64,000 nt of DNA from Telopea speciosissima. Lineage: Eukaryota > Streptophyta > Magnoliopsida > Proteales > Proteaceae. A program made the position numbers and the translations under genes. Of this stretch, positions 22,107 through 34,299 are shown piece by piece. The notes beneath the pieces were generated by a model. It worked only from the letters and a program-made list of their open reading frames with translations, was not told the origin of the DNA and did not search any database. Where the stretch lies: NCBI RefSeq assembly GCF_018873765.1, contig NC_057925.1, forward strand, positions 19,727,568 to 19,791,567, read 5' to 3'. Each line of letters opens with the position of its first letter. The first letter of the stretch is position 1.

Positions 22107-25100
22107 ATAAATAAAAAGCACTTCCAAGATCTTGATGCAAGCCCCAATGTTTCGATGCAAACTTCAATGTCTTGATGTTAGCTGCCCGAGAAAGTGTATG
22201 GAGAAGGTGGAGTGCTTCAAGTTTTAAGGAGAACCAAAGAAGTAATTTTGAATGATTTGCCTTTTGGGGCTAGGGTAATTGAGGTAATTGTTAATTTTTA
22301 AGAACTATCATGCATGGGTTCAATTATACTTCTAGAAAGTTCTCTGTAGTTACTTGTAACAGATTTGTGTCACCTATGGTTTCATTATTTGCATTAGAAT
22401 ATCAAATTAGGAAACAACTTGTTGTCACCAAAGTTGTGAACTAAGAAGTTGTAATCTTCTTTTAATTTCCCCTTATCTTATTCCTAAAAGTAATTTAATG
22501 TAGGGTAAAAATAGGGTTTTCAAAATGTTGAAAGTTATATAATGCAGCAATTAATGTTGTTTTTATGTGAAATAACAAGATTTACCCACATTGGAAAAAA
22601 TAAGTGCTATTCTAAATGAGCAAAAAAGTAAGGTTACAATATTATTGTAACCAATAAGATGTTCCTATCAAATTATTCCTAAAATGAAGGATGTACAAAA
22701 TGAACCTAGATAGAACTTGTACTACAAGAAGAATGCATGTCTATTTAATTAGTCACATTGCTCCTCATGAATGAACTCCCATCCCCCCCCCCCTTTTTTG
22801 TTGGGGGGAGGGCGGGGGGGGAGGGGTGAGGGGAGGGTTCCATTTCTATTTTCTCATTGATGGATCACTATTCACTTGTAAGCAAAATATTTAGATGAAC
22901 AATGAATTAGTAACATATACAAGAGAAGCTTCAAGAAATTTCTACCACCTTTCAAGGAAAAATAACAAATTCATTGATGTGTTTTTTTTCACTAATTTAT
23001 AAATATTTATTGTATTTAAAAATAAGAAAAATTTTGGTCACTCTAACTAGTTTTGATTAGACCGAGTAACCCGATTTCCTGAAAAGTGAGTCAAGTCAAA
23101 AAATCTGGTTTTCCAACTATCATAAGAACTCAAAAAGAATGTACAACAATATTTTTTTTTGGTACCTACAATAACATCTATTCAGAATGACATAATGATG
23201 AACCATTTTCAAAATTATTTTGAATTTGTTATAACCCTTGAGACTTGAGAACTTCAGACAATAAAACAAGGACTAAGTTTCCCTCCACCCATAGAGGACG
23301 GTTCACCTACTATCCTAGGGTTCACAAACCTCTCCTAGGGTTTTAGTATGTTCCAAAAGGGCAATCAACAGAAAGTTCACCACTTTGCTTATTACTTATT
23401 AGTACGTATGTTTTACCCTTTCATGGATAGGGTTTGATTGAATTGCAAGAGTATAGAGGCCTTGACACCAATTTCTAATGAGGCCTACACTAGCGTTCAA
23501 TGGTCAATCAATTCAGATGGCTCTGATTGATTCGAATGGTCTCAAGGCAGATATGGTCTATACTACAATCATAAGATTTCATATAAACTCCTAGCCATTC
23601 AATGGTTGGACTTTTGGCTACACTTTTGAATTATAAATGACCTAAACCATCCAAAAATTAATTTTGTTGTTCTAGAATCTTGGAAGTCCATAATTGGGAC
23701 AAAACATGTTGCCGAAGATCAGTAGTTTTTTGATTGTGTTGTAAACTTGTAACTTTTCCGACGTCCAATGTGAGAATAACATTCACATCTTGTTGTGAAA
23801 CCATTCCAACTCAGGAGCAATAAAAGACATTGTATATTTTATTCCATACCTCAAAGCCACCAAATTGAAGAACTCAAGCTAACATTGAGCTCAGTTAACT
23901 TTTTCGAGGGAGAGAATCATATGGAAATTAAAGTCTTAGGGAGATTTTTTCTAATATTTCTGAGGCAGGTTTTTACCTCTTCCTTTGATTGAACCTTGTC
24001 AATCATAGACAAAACTTAGGATTTTATACAACCAATTTAGAAAAGAAATGAAATTGAAGAGTGAGAAAGACACATTAATTAATTACTATCTCACCATGAT
24101 TTTTGTTTTATTATGACTGTTCTTTTCTTTTCTTGGCTTCCAAACACAACTTAGCAAATCTTTTAATTTCTCCATTCCTTTTCTGGGTAAAGAATAATAA
24201 GTATAAGAGTGTCACCTTGGTCTTGTGCCACTATTCAAACCCCTCACTTCTCCATAGAAAGGTGTCAACAAAAGTCTGATCCTATAAGCGTAAGAGTGAA
24301 TGAATGATACGAACAAACCCACTCTTGAAGTCGAACTTAAAGTCTCATTATCATGAGTGAGGAGTTGACACATATATAATCTATCCTCAATTTGCCCCTA
24401 ACAAATTGATAATCATTGAAATTTCACTCGAGAGTTGAGCTAGCCGTTAAATTTGTAAGTCCACGAGAAGAGAAATTGACTGATTAGTAAGTGGGAGATC
24501 ACTTGAAACCTGGCTACAATTAGAGAGGGAGAGAAGACAATGCCTAATGGGCTACAACTAGAAGGGTTGGGAGAGTGTGAATCCATCCGGAGACAACATC
24601 GTCCAGCTGCCTTTACTGAAGTAGGTTTTAAAGTCAAAAAAAACAAAAAAGGAATAAGTGTTGGGTATGGTGGTTTTTATCTAGATCGGTTAAAGGTTTG
24701 TTTAATGATCTAATTGAAGGTTTGACTCAATGATGAAGATGGGCTAGTGGAGGAGTTGGAGTCTTCAACAATTATGAGTCTTCCAAGAAAGAGGAAGATG
24801 TGGACTTTTCCAAGGTGGTGAAGTCTTTAAGAATGTGGAATCTTTCAAGTAAGTAGAAGAGTGAAATTTTCAATAAGATTGGGTCTTCTAAGGGAGTGGA
24901 AGTGGATTGGTGGTTGAAGACATTAAGCAAAGTAGAGGAGAGAGAGAGAGTCAGTGGGTTTCATCTAAGGAGAGAGAAAGTGATATCTTGCTCAACAAGA
25001 TAAGAGGAGAGAGAGTTAGTGAATTTTCTTTAAGAAAAGAGAAAACCAAAAGGTAGAGAATGAGTTTTATAAAAGAAGAGAGGTGTCTACCAAAGAGAGT

Positions 25101-26279
25101 AGTGTTGATCCAAGTGAATAGCCAATATGTGAGGATCTAAGTGAAAGTTCAAGAAGTACAACGTGGGTGCAACGTGTGTACAAGGACTAAGCGATGAACC
25201 AAGGTGAAGGTATGTAGAGTGAATGGAAGATGAGAGAATGGTGTACATGGGTACTTGGGTTTGGGTATCAAATCACAAGAGTTATATTATTTTGTCTTCT
25301 CTTCATTCATAGTGGAAGTTGGATCGCACTCTGTGCACGTAGGCGGTTTTTCCAAATCACATAAATCTCTTGCCTCTTCTTTGTGTATGTGCTTGTTTTC
25401 TTTTGTGTTTTTGTTGATTTGCATATACTGTTTTCATGTCTGGCTCACATCAATACAAAAGACTGTTTCCCAACCCCCAACTATATGAGCACATGACAAA
25501 GGCCTCATCGATGATTTGTCAAATATAGGGTGGTTCAAACATTTCAATGGGATTTTTGTCCCCATCTAATGGTTTTGTGTGCGATTGTGTCATCCTTGCA
25601 TAAGGCCATTTTGAAACCTATAGCATCTCTAGGTTGTGGGTTCTCGAGAGTTCGTAGTTTTGTACCTTATAACAATTAACCTTGTGATACTGTCTTAATT
25701 GTAATTGACATGACGTGAGGTGGAGTCCATCTGCTTCTTTTATGGGTTTAAATTATTGAAATTTTAGCTGAATATGAAGATTATATAACCCTCTCAGGTT
25801 CATAGAGTTGAGGATTTGTGTCTGTCCATATCGGCCAACAAGTAAGTTGATGACATCTACTAATTAAAGCAGGGCAACTAATACTGATAAGTTTTTGTAT
25901 GTCCATTAACAATACTTGTAGTTTGTTGTCATTGTTGGCACCCAAGTGCAAACCAATTCTGAGGTGATTTAGGAAGTTCAGGTAATGTTCACAGGAATTT
26001 GGTCCATTTGCAGTACTTAGGGCAGTCTAGTAATTTGGCACAGCTAATAGTCCAATGATAGTAGCTCAGTGGTGGTCATTTTGTGTTTGTTCTTTCAAAA
26101 TTTGAGGAGAGAGAAAATAAGTGGTGGACCCCATACCCTGTGGATCCCATAGTGGCACCTAGCATGACTGAGGTGGCACGATAGCAAAATTTTTGAGGTG
26201 ATGTGGCCTACAAATGGCCTAGCAAGGTTTAATGGTAGTTTGATCTTTTGCAACACTTTAAAAGTCAATCACATATGAG
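22107..26279. other. AT-rich intergenic DNA, no gene seen
   Basis: Four kilobases without recognisable coding content. Noted: a C-run/G-rich tract at 22786-22842; a TTTCCCTCCACCCATAGAGG motif near 23279 like the ends of some plant MITEs; a purine-rich stretch (GAGAGAGAG) near 24930-25020; and a 77-codon open frame at 25255-25488 without resemblance. No paired repeats or target duplications were found. Confidence 0.45.
22786..22842. repeat. C-run followed by G-rich tract, possible hairpin or G-quadruplex
   Basis: About 11-12 C, then TTTTTTGTT, then runs of G (GGGGGGAGGGCGGGGGGGGA and onward). The C run can pair with the G runs as a hairpin, and the plus strand has more than four G-tracts suited to a quadruplex. 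Confidence 0.6.
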
Positions 26280-26830
26280 AGAAGGTGTCAATTGGTTTGG
26301 TTTTGATTATTCGATTCGATTCAATATATAAAATGTGGAAACCAAAATCAAACCGAACCTATAATAGGAACACATTTTTAGAACCAAAATCGAACTGACT
26401 CGGATCGGTTCAGTTTTTTTTACTTGGTTTCATAGTTGGTTCCTTATTCGGTTTTAATTCGGTTTCATATTCGATTTAGGTTATGTTTTAGGTGTTTGGA
26501 CCAACTATTTATATCTTTACTAGCAAAAAAAAATACCCTTATTTGTTAGGATCATAATCTATCAAACCTTTTCAAAACATTAAAAAGGAATATAATTTAT
26601 CATCCACATTTAATTGCAATATTAAAAAAGAATATAACGTTACTCGGCTCTTTACTTGGTTTGAAAATAGATAATTTGGTTCGGTTTAATAATTTTAGTC
26701 ATGAAATCGAAATTAAATCGAACCGAGAAAAGATTCTGTCTTTCAAAATCAAAACGAACCAAATTAATTTGTTCGACTCGATTCGATTTTAAACGGCCAA
26801 TTTCGATTTCGATTCTAAATTGACACCTTT
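26280..26830. mobile_element. 0.55-kb MITE with 8-9-bp target duplication
   Basis: Inverted ends AGAAGGTGTCAATTGG (left) and, in reverse complement, AAAGGTGTCAATTTAG (right). Flanks are ACATATGAG (26271-26279) and ACATATAAG (26831-26839), one mismatch in nine. The interior is rich in GGTTCGGTTT/AAACCGAAC-like words on both strands, and no open frame is present. The AAGGTGTCAA terminus and duplication size fit a non-autonomous hAT-like element; a Mutator origin is not excluded. Confidence 0.7.
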
Positions 26831-26839
26831 ACATATAAG

Positions 26840-29378
26840 GGGTTCCGATACTTAAGCCAATTTTTGGCCTCATTTCCTTATGAAGCTAGTGTGAGTGCAT
26901 TGTGCAACAATGTCCTTTAAATTGCAATTCTCACATACTTGTGGTTACAAGGGCATAACCATTTGGGGCGAAGGGCCTGGTGGCAAATACCAAAAATGAG
27001 AAGAATTTTAGTCATGATTTTTTGAGGTTTTGTTTTAATTTTTTTAAGATTCCATATTCTAGTTCCCCATTGGCCCAAGAGTTCGTAGTATCATGCGAGG
27101 CTCTGCACATTCTCAAGTCCCAAAGACTTAAGTTGTAATGGTTTTTTAAATTTCTTCGTGAGATTCTAAATGTTGGAATCTAGTTGGATGCTCAAAAGCA
27201 TGGTCATAGGACGTGCCACTCATTTATCTCAAGCTTAGAAAAGGTGAGTCTATGTAGCGCGTGTACCAAAGTTGCTGCCTAGATCCAAAAAATCTGTTTG
27301 TAGTTCGCTGAAATGAACTAGAGAAGTCAGAGATTCCAATCCAAAGGTTGAGCATCATGACAGGATGTTCATTACGCACATTTGCTTCGACGCTTTGCGT
27401 GTGCAACGTATACTTTCTCGAGATGCTATGCCGTGTGCTCCCATTGGCCCGCTGATTTTCGACTTGACGTCTGACATGGTGAGACAAGTGATCTAACGTG
27501 CGATCTGACGCCTCTTTATGTTGCCAAGCTTTTAGATTACAATCTGATGGCTTTCAGATCTTAAAGATTGTGCACCCTCCGTGGTCCTTAGATCATCTGC
27601 ACCGTCAGTACTTGGTACATCATCTCCGAAGATTCCAAATGAAATTACCTGGTTGGCCGAATTTTGAATCTCCATATCTTGGTCGTCCAATCCCCGACTG
27701 GGGCGTGCCGCCTATCAAAATTCTCAGAATTGCCCTCTTCATCCCAATTACATCAGAACAGTATAGTTATGCTTGAAAATTAAAAGAAATAGGGAAAGAA
27801 ATATTTGTGAGAGTGTGTGTGACGACTGAAGGCCATTGAAGCACCCAACTACATTGTGAGAATGCTTTGAAGGCATATCGAAGTGCATACGTTGGTGGTT
27901 GTGCTCCATTGAAGAAGAAGAACTCAACATCATCAGTTGAGAATGTGTGCTTGAGTTAGAAGATGATGATAATGGTGGTTTTTATTGTGGTTTGATGCTC
28001 TTCTCCATTTGGGATTCCGGATTGTGACGATTGTGCATTGATTTCACGTCTCGGTCTTCCAAGAGCATAGGTTTCAAGTGGCTTAGTCTTTGGTAATCTC
28101 TAAACCATTTCTTTTGTGTTGTGAGTAGCTTATGTGGGTTAATTGAAATGAAATGCATTAGGTACATGTGATAGGTGTTGAGAATGGTAGTTTTGATTTT
28201 ATTTTATCAATTGTAACATTGTTGAGTGGGTGCTCAACAAGTATTTGTAAAATAGTTTCTTACATAGTTAGAACTATTGTAAAGGGGGGGGGGGGTTGTT
28301 GTCCTAGATAGTGTTGGGACGCTATCAGAAGCAGAGTAGAGGCTCTTGGACTGTTGTTGTTATCGAATTGTAATATTAGTGTTGAATGTTGGGTAATACA
28401 CAAAGCTCAGGGCTAGACATTACCCCGTGGATATAGGCATACTGTTGAATCATGTAAATTGCATTTTGTATTGTGTGCCTATGCACAGAAGAGTAATTTG
28501 TTTTGCAAGATGGGTATGCAACCCTTGGTAGGTCTGACCTCTTTTTGTTGAAGACATGGACGCATACGAACTGTAATCGATAATTATAGAGTGCTCCGGC
28601 CGATGATGTTAATTGATAATAAAAGTACAATGATAGCGAATTTCTACTGAAGAGATGAAATAGGGAGAGAAGTAGAAGAAATTTTGGGGAGAGAAGGAAG
28701 GAATTTAATTGGCTTTATCTGTGTCTTCTCTTCATTTCCCTCTTGCTATTTGTAATAGAGAGTACATATTCGTTTTCTAATAGATCCCTATCCCAAGCTC
28801 ATATCTCGCTACATTACATATTCCCTCTAACAGGTCAGTATCAACTGAGGTGTGGCCACGTAAATTTACCTAGCTAAATGAGTTCTCTTTTGGCCTTGTC
28901 TGCGCCCATCCCTATCCTTAGTCTATCATACATAATGGTGACGTTACCCCTACTCTTATCTCCTTTAATTATGAGGAAATATCAAGGAACCACTACCCAG
29001 GTGGACCATCGAGGAATATGGAGGTTGCCGCGAATTGAAGGTGATAATTATTCGTGGACAGGGCAGTGATAGTTGTGCTAGTGTTTTGTTCGTATAGTTG
29101 AGGGAAGATTTTTGTTAAACACTGTTCACCCCCTCTCAGTTTTTATCAAAAAAATAAAAAATTCACCTCCTCTCAGTGTCAATTTAGGAACATCAGTTTT
29201 ATCTGCAGAGACATTTTATTGGAGGATAAGAAACAGAAACTAGGACGCCCTTTAGGAACAGTTACTTGCAAAAAAACAAAACAAAGCGGAAAACTTCCAG
29301 CCAACTAGCCTTTGTTGTCCAGGCTACATGTAGAACCAGATGATGTAGAAGAAGAACAGTTATGACTTACGAGAGCAC
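26840..29378. other. intergenic DNA with a possible LTR relic
   Basis: 27000-28100 has no recognised content. About 28180-28600 reads like part of an LTR (a CATGTAAATTGCATTTTGTA block followed by a tail), but no partner, primer site or duplication was found. The region upstream of the PPR start (29100-29378) should hold its promoter and 5' UTR; no element could be placed. Confidence 0.4.
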
Positions 29379-31055
29379 ATGAACAGTGTCTACAAGCTCC
29401 ACACTCGCCTCATAAAAACCGGCCTTCATAAGGACCCTGTCTCTGTCCGTCAGTTCCTCCTTGCCTGCGTCCCACTCGTTCCTGAGAGCTTACCTTACGC
29501 ACGCTCCGTCTTCGACCTCATCCCAAACCCTGACACCTTCTCATGGAACACCCTCATCAGGGCTCACTCACGAGCTTCTCCCTCGGTAGCCCTCTCCCTC
29601 TTCTATGCGATGCACAGGAATGGCGTCTCTCCAGATCACTTCACCTTTCCGTTTGTTCTCAAGGCCTGCGCTCTCCTGCAGAGAGGCCAAGAACTTCATG
29701 CTCTCATTTTAAAGCTGGGTCTTTATACAGATATATTTGTGATGAACGCTTTGATTCATATGTTCGGTTGTTGTGGTTTAGTCAATATTGCCTTGAAGGT
29801 GTTCGATGAGATTCCCAGAAGAGACTTGGTTTCTTGGTCTTCGCTAATCACTTGTTTTGCGAACAATGGTTTTGGACACGAGGCTTTAGCTGTGTTTCGA
29901 GAAATGCAGGTTACCACGAGCATAACACCTGATGAGGTTACGATGGTTAGTCTAATATCCACGGTGTCGAGTTTAGGGGCCTTGGAATTGGGTAGATGGC
30001 TTCGTGTTTTTATGTACAGAAATGGATTTGATCTTTCAGTTCTGTTAGGTACCTCGTTAATAGATATGTTCTCTAGATGTGGATCCATTGCGGAGGCACG
30101 GGCAGTGTTTGATGAAATGCCAACAAGAAATGCATACACATGGACTGCGTTGATTAATGGGCTTGCCGTGCATGGGCAGAGTGGAGAAGCGCTGAGAATG
30201 TTCCATGAAATGAAGAAGTCAGGGTTACGACCAGATTGTGTCACATTTATTGGAGTTTTACTGGCTTGTAGTCATGGGGGTCTTGTAGAGTATGGTTGGC
30301 AGGTTTTTGCAAGCATTAAAAATGAATATGATATGGAGCCGATGCCCGAACACTATGGATGTATGGTTGATCTACTTGGCCGTGCCGGTTTGCTGACTGA
30401 AGCTTATGAGTTCCTCGTGAAAATGCCAATTAGGCCAAATTCCATTCTGTGGAGGACTCTACTTGGAGCTTGTGCTTATCATGGTAATCTCGAGTTGGCG
30501 AAGCAAGTAAAGGAGAAGATCTCTGCGCTTGATCCTAATCATGATGGTGATTATGTGCTTCTATCAAATATCTATGGTTGTTCTGGTCGATGGGCAGAGA
30601 AGGCAGGGCTAAGGAATTTAATGAAAGTGCAAATGATCGAAAAGAAACCTGGCTGTAGTTTGATTGAGGTTGATCAAATGATTCATGAATTTGTTGCAGG
30701 GGACAATTTGCACTCCCAATCTAAGGAGATTAGAGAATTCTTATTTTCAATCATAGAAAGATTGAGGGTAATGGGTTATGTCCCTGATACATCTAATGTT
30801 TTATTTGACATTGAAGAAGAGGAGAAAGAATACAATCTTAATTTTCATAGTGAAAAACTAGCTGTTGCATTTGGGCTCCTTAATGCTGGTGGTAGAAGGA
30901 CAATAAAGGTCATGAAGAATCTTCGGATTTGTCAAGATTGTCATTCGTTCATGAAGCTTGTCTCAAACATTTATGACAAAGATATAATTATCAGGGACCG
31001 AAACCGCTTCCATCATTTCAGTAAGGGAATCTGCTCTTGTAAGGATTACTGGTGA
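29379..31055 (+). CDS. PLS-class pentatricopeptide repeat protein with DYW domain
   Basis: Intronless, 558 codons. Tandem PPR motifs fill about residues 1-395; clear ones read FSWNTLIRAH, FVMNALIHMFG, LVSWSSLITCF, YTWTALINGLAVHG and HYGCMVDLLGRAG. E and E+ motifs follow (about 395-465), then a complete DYW deaminase domain. That domain has HSE (490-492) supplying the zinc and catalytic Glu, CQDC (518-521), HH (545-546), CSC (552-554) and the terminal DYW tripeptide. Such proteins bind single organelle transcripts and convert C to U; the DYW domain is the deaminase. Target and organelle cannot be told from sequence. The protein starts almost directly in a PPR motif with no clear transit peptide. 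The stop-bounded frame offers no better upstream ATG, so either the 5' end was shortened or targeting lies in the first repeat. Otherwise it looks whole. Confidence 0.95.
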   Translation: MNSVYKLHTRLIKTGLHKDPVSVRQFLLACVPLVPESLPYARSVFDLIPNPDTFSWNTLIRAHSRASPSVALSLFYAMHRNGVSPDHFTFPFVLKACALLQRGQELHALILKLGLYTDIFVMNALIHMFGCCGLVNIALKVFDEIPRRDLVSWSSLITCFANNGFGHEALAVFREMQVTTSITPDEVTMVSLISTVSSLGALELGRWLRVFMYRNGFDLSVLLGTSLIDMFSRCGSIAEARAVFDEMPTRNAYTWTALINGLAVHGQSGEALRMFHEMKKSGLRPDCVTFIGVLLACSHGGLVEYGWQVFASIKNEYDMEPMPEHYGCMVDLLGRAGLLTEAYEFLVKMPIRPNSILWRTLLGACAYHGNLELAKQVKEKISALDPNHDGDYVLLSNIYGCSGRWAEKAGLRNLMKVQMIEKKPGCSLIEVDQMIHEFVAGDNLHSQSKEIREFLFSIIERLRVMGYVPDTSNVLFDIEEEEKEYNLNFHSEKLAVAFGLLNAGGRRTIKVMKNLRICQDCHSFMKLVSNIYDKDIIIRDRNRFHHFSKGICSCKDYW

Positions 31056-31439
31056 CTTCTGATTAACCTCTGTCTCTTACCTTCTTGTATCTTATTTTTG
31101 TGGCTGTATATTCATTGATTACTCCTTGATCTAATAGTAGACCCATTACTTTCCAGTTGTACTCTCTGCTTATTTGTTTTCTCCCCATGCATTACGGTTT
31201 ACACATGTTGTTAGCTTTTTGACACTATCACTGTTTTATTCTAGGAAAAGTCACTGAAATGCATGATGTGTACCAATCATGAATTTAACCAGCATTGGAA
31301 AGAAATTCTTTACATTTGTTCTTTATTATCTGTCTTCAATGTTGTAACATTTGAGCTTATTTCTTCTGTACAAATGATCCTTCTTTTCAGTGAATTCATT
31401 TAAAAAGGATACTAGTTTCTAACAATAATAGCATCTTCC
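31056..31439. other. 3' flank of the PPR gene
   Basis: AT-rich sequence after the stop, expected to hold the 3' UTR and poly(A) site. Nothing else seen before the LTR-like sequence starts near 31440. Confidence 0.5.
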
Positions 31440-32756
31440 TGATGCAATATCCCTTCTGTGGACTGGGCTGAACCTGATTTGAAAACAGAACTGAGGATCG
31501 GGTTCAAATTTGGGTTTTTAGTCTTGTAGGATATTTAGGATTTTATTTATTTCTTTGTTGGGATAGATAACATGTAATCTTTTATTTTATTGGGTATGAA
31601 ATAGGAGATAGCTACTTAGGATTTATTTTCCTAATTGTTTTGAGTTTCCAACATAGAATATGTGTCTTTTTCAGTTGTTTTTTTCTTCTTTTATATGAGC
31701 ATGTAACTGCCAATGGAGAAAATGGAGGATGGATTGTGTTTTGTTTTAGTTGAAGCCTGCATGGCCAAGGGCAGCTTGCTGTCGTCCCCCCCCCCCCCTT
31801 CCTTTTGCTTCTGGTATGACTTTCTTCTTCTCTTCCTTATCCTTCTTTCTCTTCTTCCATTCTTCTTTTATGTTCTGCTCTCACACAGCCTGTTTTGGGA
31901 TCTGGGATCAGCAAAGAGACGTTGATCTCTCTCGAGCCTTCCCCATTCATCTACAAACTTAAGGGTTAGGTTAAACACCCCTGGGTGACCCTACCTGCAA
32001 GACCCCTACTCCAATCCTGCTAGAATAATGAGATCCATGCCAAAACCAGCACTGGTTTGCTCTTTTACCGCCAACCTTGAATTCCATGTTTCCCTTTTGA
32101 TTGGTGATTACTATTTGGGGTTTTTCTTAGTTGGAATCAAAAGACCATCATGCTAGCAACCTGTCCCTAACACCTTTCATCAATTGGGGTCCCTATCGTG
32201 TGAGTTCCCTCCACCCCCCCTGCGTCGAGAGGTTGAAGACATCATATCGTGAAGTGTCTTTAACCCCTTATTCCCTTCTTTCCATATTACCTCATTCGAT
32301 AGCTGGGATAAAAGGGTTCTTTCTTTGCTTTAAGCTTAACATTTGGAATTCATTCCCGGATAGGAAGGGACATTGAAAGACTCCTACTCTGCTGACCTTG
32401 GAAGAGAAATTTCCTTATCTTATCCTTATCGTCTACCGTTATATACGCAATTGGGTAGGGTGGTAGTTCAGTCACGTAATCTATCCCTCATGCTGAACCA
32501 TCCAGTTGAAGTAAGGAGACACCACTTGGAGGTAACCAAGCTTCCTTTGCCGCATCGTTTGGAAGGGATTTGAATTTCGTGTGTGAAGGTGGTTAATTTG
32601 ACGAGTCAATTCTCAATGCGATGCTTTTATCCATTTGAAGATCCGACTTCTGATGTCATCCCTACCTCTCCCTCCTAGTTGAATAGCCCAACTATTCTCT
32701 CTCCAGATGGTACATGACTCTCTTTTGTCATATTTTATAAACCTTCCAAGTGTATT
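31440..32756 (+). repeat. left LTR-like copy of the gypsy-like pair
   Basis: About 1.3 kb. Contains a 13-14 base C-run near 31786-31799 and a segment at about 32270-32735 missing from the right copy. Directly followed by sequence including TCTGGCGACGGGG, which resembles a decayed primer site of gypsy type. Confidence 0.6.
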
Positions 32757-33382
32757 GTGGGTACCACGGTTCGAATCGGTTTCCGGGGTCCCTCTGGCGA
32801 CGGGGATTATGGCGGTTTTCAACTAAGATTCTTCATTAAGATGGGGGTTTGGGATTATACCACATACATATTGAAATAAAAGAAGTCGCCACCTAGGATT
32901 TGGGCCTAGGACCCAATGGGTATAGCCCCGCCCAGGATAAGTGGACAGGGCTGTGCATGATTCCATATGGTATGTTCAGAAGTCTGGGTAAGTGGTCAGG
33001 TTATGAGGATGGGAAGGTGTTAGCATTCCACCTCGCTTGGGTAAACATATCTTTCTACTAGATGCTAGATTTTGAAAATTCTCCCTTAATAATATGTCCT
33101 ATACCAACATGCAAGGTTAGATTATGATGTACCAAACATACGAAAGAAAAGAATAAGTGTCATTTACTATATACACTAAAATGAATAACTTTAATGATCT
33201 ACATTGTACTGTAATAAACGGAAAGTGAAGATATATACTTGCGCGCAACAATACCGAATCACACGAAATGCAAGTTGTCTCCAGGCTTAGTTGGAGACGG
33301 ACTGCCGACTCACCTTCCTCTTATTGGACAGGGTAAGGGCTATATAAGATGGATTTCGTTACGTAGACTTCGGGCTGAGCAA

Positions 33383-34299
33383 TTGATGCAGATTTATCAC
33401 CAAACTGGGCTTCTTTTATTAGGAATAAGTCTAGGGTTGGGTTACATACATGTTGGGCCTTTGATCCCATGGGTTTCTAATGTAATAGGCCACTTTTATG
33501 GGCCTAAAATATGGGTAAATAGGTTGCATACGGGATTAGCTCCCATACTTAGCTTTTTATTTGGTGTTTTAAATTGAACCGGTTAAACCAATGGTTCAAT
33601 TTAAGTGATTTTATTAGTTTTTCTTTTAGTTGTTTAGTTGGGCTGGATTAGGACTCTATTTTGAGTCTATTTCAGTTTCCTAGTCAGTTTAAGTTAGCTA
33701 ATAGGTTAAGGATTGGGTTAGGCCATTCCTTTTTAGTGTCTAAGTCTATTTTTGAGTCTTCTATATAAGTTTGTAAGGGAGGCCAGCATTGAATACGAAT
33801 TTTGATTAATAAAACTCAGCTTTATGCTTGCTGCCTTTGCTCCATCGTGAGTGTGCCTTGTGAGTAATATCAAGGTGAAGGGATTAGTGGATCTCCAATC
33901 GACTCCTTGCATCTTGTAGATCGGGAGGTCCTCTCTTAGCTTTTCTTCAATCTGTTACTATTGGAGATCAATGTTAATTCAAGTAAGTAGTTTTATAATT
34001 CTGCAATTTCATTCCTCTTCTTAATCCACCCCTAAACCCTAGATCTTGAAAACTCTCCATTTTCACAAGGCCTCTAACCCGAAACCCTAGATTTCCAACT
34101 TTATCCAAATCAATCCAAACCTACACCAATAGACTCATAAAAACCTGCACATCATTACCAAATAAAACCCTAGCTCAAACTCCTAGTCCTAACCCTAATT
34201 TCTGCCCTATTTAGCCTAAGCTGTCCCAATCAGCTAGCCTTGTTAGGTGAACCCATTACCCTAGTTCCTAGTGGGATCACTCCTACCTAGGAGTACATT
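33383..34299 (+). repeat. 5' LTR of the GAG-bearing element
   Basis: Begins TTGATGCAGATTTATCACC and ends GGAGTACATT. Contains a TCTATATAAGTTTG promoter-like site near 33760 and an AATAAAACTC polyadenylation-like site near 33807. A strip of CCCTAAACCCTAG-like words lies toward its 3' end. Confidence 0.85.

Noticed and set aside
25255-25488. 77-codon open frame with hydrophobic stretches
   Set aside because: No conserved motif and no neighbouring exon signals; length is within chance for AT-rich DNA.
28180-28600. possible LTR relic
   Set aside because: Looks LTR-like in word content, but no partner copy, primer site, purine tract or target duplication could be found, so it is mentioned only in the region note.
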